A stretch of DNA of 54,171 nt from Chromera velia. Taxonomy: Eukaryota > Sar > Chromeraceae. Shown here piece after piece: positions 48,163-54,171 of the stretch. Location: NCBI GenBank assembly GCA_018398765.1, contig JAHBMJ010000206.1:1-54171 (forward strand), written 5' to 3'. Position 1 is the stretch's first letter, and every line of letters begins with the position of its first letter. The notes under the pieces are model-generated. The model had not been told where the DNA came from. It was given only the letters and a program-made list of their open reading frames with translations, and made no database searches. Position numbers and translations under genes: made by a program.

Positions 48163-48865
48163 TGTGTCTTTTCGCTTGCACAGAGATGGAGGCAATCCTT
48201 CCTTGATGGCTGAGTTGCTCAATCTATAGACACCTCGAAGACAGAAAAAAAGACGTAACTTGAATGCATGAATGAATGAATGAATGAATGAATCAATGAA
48301 TGAATGAATGAATGAATAAATGGCGAAGCGGGCTCCTGTCCATGTCCATGCAAGTCTTTTCCACGGATCCAGCTCTGAAGCGAGAGACTGTAGGACTTGA
48401 ACGCAACGAAAAGGACAGATGAGTGTCTATAACTTGAAGCTGCAAAAGAGAATCAGTTGGATACTTGGGGATTTCCTGTCTCTTTTCTTACTAATTCTAA
48501 CTGCACACGTTTTCTTTATCCCTCCCCGTCTGCTTGCAGATCCATCAAGGTGCCTCGAGAGTTCTGGAGAGAGACAAGATGACGCGACCCAGATGCTCTC
48601 TGTCTCTGTCTCCTCGGCAAAGAGAGAAATGGTTCTCCAGTCTGTACAGTCTCACGACAAAGACGGGGAGACCTCCGCTGTCCCCCTCAGTGCCAGGGGA
48701 CAGGACCCCGCCCTGCTGCGGGTTGTCGATCTGGCGTGCGGCTTCCGAGCTAAGTGGAAGGAGACGGCTTGGCTTTTGAAGGCCGAGAAAAAACGCAGGC
48801 AGGAGCTTCAAGAAAGACTAGAAAGAGAAATGGGAGGAAGAGGACAATTAATGAGGCATAACTAG
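34051..48865 (+). CDS. Giant coiled-coil protein, 11 exons, 3707 aa
   Basis: Exons: 34051-36206, 36682-37552, 37847-38629, 38948-44616, 44879-45035, 45530-45709, 46053-46337, 46685-47275, 47498-47556, 47951-47997, 48540-48865. Phases 2,0,0,2,0,0,0,0,2,1 all match; total 11124 nt with TAG stop. Residues 1-350 are basic and Ser/Pro-rich with SPTRSPRSKSPTKSPK-type clusters (about 165-200) that resemble microtubule-binding or proline-directed phosphorylation regions. From about 350 the chain is heptad-rich Glu/Lys/Arg/Gln coiled coil, broken by Ser/Pro linkers near residues 840-960, 1770-1915 and 2640-2770. Exon 8 adds a polyQ/polyS patch near 47090-47130. The C-terminus (exons 9-11) returns to short helices. 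No motor, GRIP or other named domain was seen. A centriolar, rootlet or cortical scaffold role is inferred from architecture only. Exon 4 alone is 5.7 kb. Confidence 0.85.
36294..36532. other. Assembly gap (239 N)
   Basis: Run of N inside intron 1 of the coiled-coil gene, entered through a (GT)n tract and left through GGGGG, so a simple repeat probably collapsed here. The flanking exons join in phase without it, so coding sequence is not obviously missing. Confidence 0.97.
45125..45199. repeat. (GGAA/GGGA)n purine tract
   Basis: Seventy-five bases of pure purine repeats in intron 5 of the coiled-coil gene. Confidence 0.9.
47298..47352. repeat. (TC)n-(GT)n microsatellite
   Basis: Begins about 20 bp after the donor of exon 8 of the coiled-coil gene. 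Confidence 0.9.
48059..48168. repeat. (TC/TCTG)n-(GT)n microsatellite
   Basis: In the last intron of the coiled-coil gene. Produces SLSLSVCVCV frames that are not coding. Confidence 0.9.
48263..48320. repeat. (AATG)n microsatellite
   Basis: About 13 AATG units with one AATC, in the last intron of the coiled-coil gene. Confidence 0.9.
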
Positions 48866-48869
48866 CAGC

Positions 48870-49480
48870 TGCCGATGACTTAATAACAAAAACACATGTG
48901 TAAGTAAATTACTTAGTATGATGACGTATATTTGTTGCATATCTGGAAAAAAGCTGTATATACATTTAGAATTAGAGTATGTTTTTTTTTATTACTGATT
49001 TATACTGCCGAAAACTGTAACTGAAAATCGTTTAATTAATTTGGAATTTTGAATTCTATTAATACTGTTATCAGTTCTGTTATTGTTTTTGATCCCTGAC
49101 CGGAAGGTCCGGAACAGGACGAGATTTTTTTTCATGTAAATAAATTTTAACATACATTGTCTTTGTTCAGCTAGCCTTTAAATTTGTTACCTTTTGTCTA
49201 GGACAAGATTTTTGTGCAAGGAATCAGCCGATTTATCTTATTGCATTTTTTTTTTTTTTTTTTAAAGACAATTTTGAATTGTAGTTTGCATATATGTATG
49301 CCTTGCCGAGGCTTACCTTAATGAATTAGGAGTTGAATTGGGCGTTAAAAATTTGGATTCCAAAATTCTAATGCCAGATTTTCAAAATAAAAGAAGTATA
49401 AAGAGTTAGAACTTGAAATTTTGCTGTTTATAGTACGCCGTTTAGTTGAACACCACTCTTTTTAAACAATGATCGTGGCT
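48870..49480. other. AT-rich block, no gene seen
   Basis: Composition drops to AT-rich directly after the coiled-coil gene. Contains T homopolymers (49246-49263) and a small palindrome at about 49100-49112 (CCGGAAGGTCCGG). No coding exon recognised. Confidence 0.5.
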
Positions 49481-49482
49481 AG

Positions 49483-50824
49483 GATTGAAGGTTTTGTTAT
49501 GTATGCCGCGTTCCTATATGTCCCTACATATGAGGAGCGGATCTAGCCTAGTTTGTCCGAAGGTTCCACTTTTTCCTGTTAGTCTCAATTCTAGGAGCAA
49601 GCTTATTGATCACTTTCAATGCGCAGCTTATCACTTGTCGCTTGAACGATAAGATAGAAAAACTAAGGGGAGAAAATTTTATTATTATTTAATCAGAGGT
49701 AGCGCAAAACTTTGATAATCTCTTTCTCCCTTGGTAAAGGCTATCCTTTGTGAAGAGAGAAAAACCTTTATCAGGGAAGGACTCAACTCATCTACCCTCT
49801 TTCTGCTCGACTTAGTGCTTAACCTCCTTCTCTACCTAAAAGCCCCTAAGCGTTTATTTCCTTTCCCCCTAATTCACCTTTCTTTCCGTTTTTTCTTTTC
49901 CTTCAATCAGTCAATCAATCTTTGCATATACCCAGAAAAAGCCATTCACTCTTCTTAAACTCTTTTTCTTTTAGGGGAACAAGCTATATAGGAATAAAAA
50001 ATTAGGGGCTCCCAATTATTTTTTGGGTATTAACTCCCAGTTTTTAAATTTTCACTAATTTTCACACAAGATGATTGAGGGTTTTGTTGTGTATGCCATG
50101 TTCCCGTATATAAGGAGCGGATCTAGCCTAGCACAAATCCTAGGTTTTTTTCTATTTTTTTTATAAATCCCAAAATCTACTATACTTACTGTAGGCCAGT
50201 GACCCGCAAATTTCCGCTGGGGGGGCATTTACCCCCGTTAGAACTTCACTTACCTTCACGATCTTTCACAAAATGCCCCCTCTATATAGCCACTCGCACG
50301 GAGCTTACACGGAAATTGATGTATGCCGCGCAATTCTGTACGATGCACGCCGTGCCGCGACTCTGAATTTATCTGGCTGGGGATGTATTACGGGCCAGGC
50401 GTTTTGACACGCGCCTGACGCATGCCATCCCACGACTCTGAAATTATATCCGGCTGGGGACATTTGATGGGCTAGGCATTTTGACGGGCCATAAATATTT
50501 GACAGATATCGACGGGCCAGGTTAGTATACAGATGAGACCAGATCAACGGTTATATATTATTAACCTTTGAAGTCACCTTCCCATATTAAAATTTTGATA
50601 GACCAATTAATCCCAAGGTTTAGACGGGCCTACAATTTTGACGGGCTTGGCAGGGATATTCAATGGGTTAAAGCCACAAGTGATCGATAAGCTGCGCATT
50701 GAAAGTGATCAATAAGCTTGTTCCTAGAATTAACTAACAGGAAAAAGCGGAAGCTTCAAACAAACTAGGCTAGATCCGTCCCTCATATATCGGGATGTGA
50801 CATGCATAATAAAACTCTTGATCA
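49483..50824. mobile_element. Inverted-repeat element, ~150-bp arms, probably transposon-derived
   Basis: Left arm 49483-49637 and right arm about 50677-50824 are inverted imperfect copies. Shared words include GAGxxxCGGATCTAGCCTAG, CTTTTTCCTGTTAGT, AAGCTTATTGATCACTTTC and AATGCGCAGCTTATC, with small indels (for example a 4-base GATC near the inner end). A third, direct partial copy lies inside at about 50070-50132 (TGATTGAGGGTTTTGTTGTG ... GGAGCGGATCTAGCCTAG). There is no long frame between the arms. It may be one foldback element or two copies of a smaller repeat in opposite orientation; the presence of a third copy favours a dispersed repeat family. Confidence 0.65.
50321..50490 (+). repeat. 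~73-bp tandem duplication
   Basis: Segment 50345-50417 (ending with CTCTGAATTTATCTGGCTGGGG and CGGGCCAGGC) is repeated at 50418-50490 with substitutions (CTCTGAAATTATATCCGG and TGGGCTAGGC). The duplication carries the first copies of the TTTGACGGGCC word. Confidence 0.7.
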
Positions 50825-50953
50825 TCATATTTGATGGGCCTGGTAAATTAAATCTTCACCGGTTCATTTTTTTGACGGGTTAACTATATTTTGACGGGCT
50901 AACGATATTTGACGGACCAAGTGATCTTGACCGGCTCACTTTTTTTGACGGGC
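50384..50953 (+). repeat. Dispersed TTTGACGGGCC-type short repeat
   Basis: At least 14 same-strand occurrences of a degenerate TTTTGACGGGCC(A) word at about 50386, 50402, 50463, 50479, 50507, 50592, 50618, 50636, 50829, 50871, 50889, 50907, 50924 and 50943. Spacing is 16-36 bp in clusters, with one gap filled by the right arm of the inverted repeat. No similar density is seen elsewhere in the window. Confidence 0.75.
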
Positions 50954-51429
50954 CAGCTAGTATGCAATTAAGGTGTGTACGGGTATGCATGCTCTGCGTA
51001 GCTATTTAAAATCTTCAAATAGATGCAGCAGTAAGAGATATTAGTTAGTACCTTAAGAAAAGAAAATCGTGCACGCGGAATGTGCGTGCGGAGGCGCAAG
51101 GCTGCACGCGTCGGCGTGCGTCATGACGGCGAGACGGCGGGGAGACAGTAAGTACTGTATAGAGCATAGAAGAGAACAGAAGAATAATACAGAAATAAGA
51201 TCAAAGAATAAAGAAAGAAAGATCATCGGATTATCATCCTTTCATACCCTAAACCATTGGTGGTGAAGGGAGTGGTGAAATTTATAGGAGGAAAAATATA
51301 AGATAAAGAGATGATTGGGTAAGAAGAAAGAGAAATGCGGATCAGAGGTAAAGACGACAGAATATTTTGTCACAGTACTTTAAGATTTTCAGTGTTATGT
51401 TCTTTTTTTGGTTTTAAGGGCCTTTAAAA

Positions 51430-52200
51430 TTGTATTGCTGCACCTGCACCTATACCAGATTCATCAATACTTTGCCTATTTTCGTACTGCTTTCCGGGGC
51501 CGCCCGTGTATACATTTGTCTGCCGTCTCTTTTCTGGTTGGAGAGATCTAGAGAGATCGTGCAAAGTCGAGGTATGGGCAGATCCTGGGTCAGAGCTCAA
51601 GTGACCAAATGGGGGTTTCCAAAGTTGCTGATTACATCTTTGAGGTCGGGAAAGTCTATAGAACAGCCTTTTCCATCAAATTATTATTGGAGTGATAAGA
51701 ACTCAAAGATTTGCCTATCCGTCTCCCTGTATACCCCATGTCCATGTATGTTGCTTTCCTCTTTCTGCAGGGCACCCACCAGACTGTCCACCCGGGAGGT
51801 TGGCGACTCTTTTCTCTCTCTAGGTTAGATATGAGGAATCCCGAGCTGTGACTGAGGCAGTGCACGCTTCTTCTAGGCTGCAATGCATGAGTGTCCCCTC
51901 ACTTTTGGGCAGGCTCTTTGCATGGATTTATCTGGAGTTTTTTTAAACTTTGTATGTTTAGGTGGAGGACCCGAAACTCCGGTGGGCAAAGTATGGTGAA
52001 ACATATGGTATGCAGGATGCCACTTCCACAGGCTCCAGTGGTATGCTGGGGCCCAGCAAAAAATCGTTTCGACCAAAGCCTCTTAGTATTAATCCTCAGG
52101 GCCGTCTTACAAAAAGACTGTCTGGAGTCTGGACAATGAAAGTGGAAAGACTATCATGCAGACAGACAGAAAGATAGAAGTGGTGAGTTCGTTATTCAAT
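51430..52200 (+). other. Degenerate sequence with coding look, unassigned
   Basis: A less AT-rich island within the repeat zone. The frame 51962-52177 begins after a TTTAG and reads VEDPKLRWAKYGETYG with mixed composition, unlike simple-repeat frames. It then runs into a single copy of the 38-bp minisatellite unit at 52133-52182. No family recognised and no full exon chain found. It could be part of the same decayed element as the relic at 52330. Confidence 0.3.
52133..52182 (+). repeat. Isolated unit of the terminal minisatellite
   Basis: AATGAAAGTGGAAAGACTAT followed by CATGCAGACAGACAGAAAGAT matches the 38-bp repeat that forms the array 1.3 kb downstream. Only one unit is present here. Confidence 0.7.
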
Positions 52201-52329
52201 TAAGCACGAAAGATGAAAGTGAAGAGAAGTTTAATGTTTGCGTGTTTATCTTCATATATAGGAGTTCTGGTTTGTTTTTATACTATTCTATAACCATTTA
52301 TAACTATTCAAACCATTTTAGGTTCTATC

Positions 52330-52764
52330 ATGAGGGGGGACTTCCAAGTCCGGGGGGCCTATGCTCCACAAAGGCTGGCAATTTTCGATACCAGGGTGAT
52401 AAACCTACACGCCGCCTCGAGGGAGAAGGTGACCTGGACTCAAGCCCTCAAAGCAGCAATAGAAGAAAAGAAGAGGAAACATGGGTAGGCAAGTGCGGAC
52501 AGAGGGTGCGACTTCACTCCACTCATGAGTACGGTCGACGGGACGATGGAGGGGGAGGCAAAGATGTTCTTGAAGAGGGTGGCAGAGCGATTGAGCGAGA
52601 AATGGGGGCAACACATGAGTAAGACGTGCGGCCGGATCCGAGCCCGACTGCAGATTGCCCACCTGAAAGCGGCAAGCGCATGCATTCGGGAGACCAGAGG
52701 AGTGCAGGGGGAGGGCTGGGAGGAAGCAGGAGTAGGCAGTGCACTGGTCATGACTGAGGGGTAG
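52330..52764 (+). pseudogene. Retrotransposon relic: tail region found after reverse transcriptase domains
   Basis: One frame from 52330 to TAG 52762-52764 is broken by a single in-frame TAG at 52486-52488. Before the stop: [19 protein letters not shown] and [14 protein letters not shown]. After it: [30 protein letters not shown] and [20 protein letters not shown]. From memory, this order (R-G-Y/A-x-P-Q ... IFDTRV ... K-K-x-K-H/Y ... F-x-P ... DG ... EA..FLKRLAE.LSEKW ... R.R..FA..RA....RG) is the C-terminal tail of many retroelement polyproteins downstream of the reverse transcriptase. The RT domain itself is not visible upstream. The element is 5'-truncated and dead. Confidence 0.6.
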
Positions 52765-53455
52765 GAAGTACTTAGCAAATGCCGAAGAAGGCATTCAGAT
52801 GGAGGAGCGTTAAGTATGAGGTCGCATGAGAGAGAGAGCTAGCAGCGAGAGCAGTAACCAGGACAGAAGGAAGAGATGAAAAACGTATAGGCCAGACGCT
52901 AGGAACAAACTTTAAGTCAATGCCCCCCCCTTTTTTATCTATTTTTGTCAAAAGTATTCAAAATTTGGTAAATTACCCATAGTGGTATATAAATTATAAC
53001 TGAAATTACGTAAGTTTACATATTTTTTTTTCTTTTGTTTCTATCTCTAATTTTATATGTCCAACTGTAAATGAGGCTTTGAATAAACGTAAGTCTTTTC
53101 GGTTTTCCTACTAAATTTCTCCCCAACAAGAATTTTACAGAAACGTAAACTCACAATGTATTGCTATGGTGAATATGTTAAAAATTCTGCTAGAAATTCC
53201 TTGTGAGGAAATCTTTGTTGTTTTTTGTTCAAATGTTGTAAACTCCATCCTCCATCCTCCTCCAAATGATTCTGCTTTAAATTTCACATTTTAGGAAGGC
53301 AAAAACATTCTCTGTGGTCCAGGAAAAGCCAGCATCCAAACATATGAAAACAGAAAAGAAAACCAAAGAAATGAAACTGGAACAGACGTCAGCTTTTGTA
53401 CGGAATTATCAACCAGATGAGATTTAGAGCATATTGTTTGTTCCAATGAGGGGTC
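52765..53455. other. AT-rich spacer, no gene seen
   Basis: T/A-rich sequence with homopolymers between the retroelement relic and the minisatellite. No coding signal. Confidence 0.5.
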
Positions 53456-54171
53456 ATATACGCAGACAGACAAGAAAGATGAAGACTGAAAGGTCGTTAT
53501 GTGATGAAACAAGGAAGATAAAAGTGAAGCGGACTTTCTGCAAGCAGACGGGCTAGCAGATAGGATGAAACTGGAGAGGCCCTTAACACGCAGGCAGGAA
53601 AGATGGAAGCCAGCGGAAAGTAGTCATGCAAGCTGGCAAGATAGACAAAAGTGGAGAGTCGTCATGTTCGACAGCGCACGACAGAAGAAAGTAGAGACCC
53701 ACCAAGCAAGCAAAAAAGAAAGATGGAAATATGAAAGTGGAGAGGCCGTCGTGCAAGAAGAAAGAAAGAAAGATGGAAGTGGAGAGGCCGTCGTGCAAAC
53801 AGACAGAAAGATGGAAGTGGAGAGGCCGTCATGCAAACAGACAAAAAGATGGAATTGGAGAGGCCGTCATGCAAACAGACAGAAAGATGGAAGTGGAGAG
53901 GCTGTCATACAAACAGATAGAAAGATGAAAGTGGAGAGGCCGTCATGCAAACAGACAGAAAGAAAGATGAAAGTGGAGAGGCCGCCATGCAAACAGACAG
54001 AAAGATGAAAGTGGAGAGGCCGTCATGCAAACAGACAGAAAGATGGAAGCGGAGAGGCTGTCATGGAAACAGATAGAAAGACGAAAGTGGAGAGGCTGTC
54101 GTGCAAACAGACAGAAAGACGAAAGTGGAGAGGTGCCATGCAAACAGATAGAAAGATGAAAGTGGAGAGGC
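53456..54171 (+). repeat. 38-bp minisatellite running off the window end
   Basis: The unit is AGAAAGATGGAAGTGGAGAG then GCCGTCATGCAAACAGAC (38 bp). It is degenerate from about 53456 and homogeneous from about 53735 to the last base, with about 11 good copies. Because 38 is not a multiple of 3, the same unit is read in three frames within one open frame (53565-54008). It is not a gene. Confidence 0.92.

Noticed and set aside
48183-48232. Possible extra exon after CACAG in the last intron of the coiled-coil gene
   Set aside because: In the required phase it meets a stop after a few codons, whereas joining 47997 to 48540 keeps the frame.
50384-50953. CRISPR-like array of GACGGGCC repeats
   Set aside because: Repeats are only ~11 bp, degenerate and unevenly spaced, in a eukaryotic genome with no cas genes.
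53565-54008. 147-codon frame with repeated MEVERPSCKQ-type peptides
   Set aside because: The 38-bp unit is read in three frames in turn; a minisatellite artefact.

Overview
This is nuclear DNA of a protist-like eukaryote, not a prokaryote. I reconstructed four split genes by matching reading frame and intron phase across GT-AG introns. 30 introns are placed, and every junction keeps the frame. The intron style (23 of 30 acceptors end in TGCAG, 14 of 30 donors start GTCAGT or GTCAGC), the dense (ACAG)n, (GA)n, (CA)n and (GGAA)n tracts, and the very long Ser/Pro-rich coiled-coil proteins would suit a chromerid alga such as Chromera velia. That organism call is inference, not proof.

Layout. 1-839: 3' exon of a fumarylacetoacetate hydrolase family gene (FAHD2-like) ending in a peroxisomal SKL, followed by a tetranucleotide ACAG tract. 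1.9-3.7 kb: AT-rich, no gene seen. 4369-7551 (+): intronless 1060-aa orphan with repeated CxxC pairs. 7.6-16.8 kb: mostly non-coding and rich in microsatellites; it holds a ~0.4 kb direct duplication (10858 and 12858) and two possible terminal exons with membrane segments. 16838-20121 (-): four-exon gene for a 713-aa Q/P/S-rich protein whose C-terminal SH3 domain is split by an intron. 20918-23887 (+): divergent six-exon gene for a 527-aa Cys-rich protein that is probably secreted or anchored. 26.4-26.6 kb: small element with terminal inverted repeats. 26887-33042 (-): 13-exon class I SAM-dependent methyltransferase (262 aa) built from exons of 39-118 nt. 34051-48865 (+): 11-exon gene for a 3707-aa coiled-coil protein, with one 239-N assembly gap in intron 1. 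48.9-54.2 kb: AT-rich transposon and repeat territory with a ~1.34 kb inverted-repeat structure, a dispersed GACGGGCC-type repeat, a reverse-transcriptase-tail relic and a 38-bp minisatellite running off the end.

The genes look like independent housekeeping, cytoskeletal and lineage-specific genes. I see no operon, CRISPR array, rRNA, tRNA or obvious functional gene cluster. The SH3 and Cys-rich genes share a 0.8 kb divergent intergenic region with a perfect 11-bp inverted repeat. The methyltransferase and coiled-coil genes are also divergent, about 1 kb apart.
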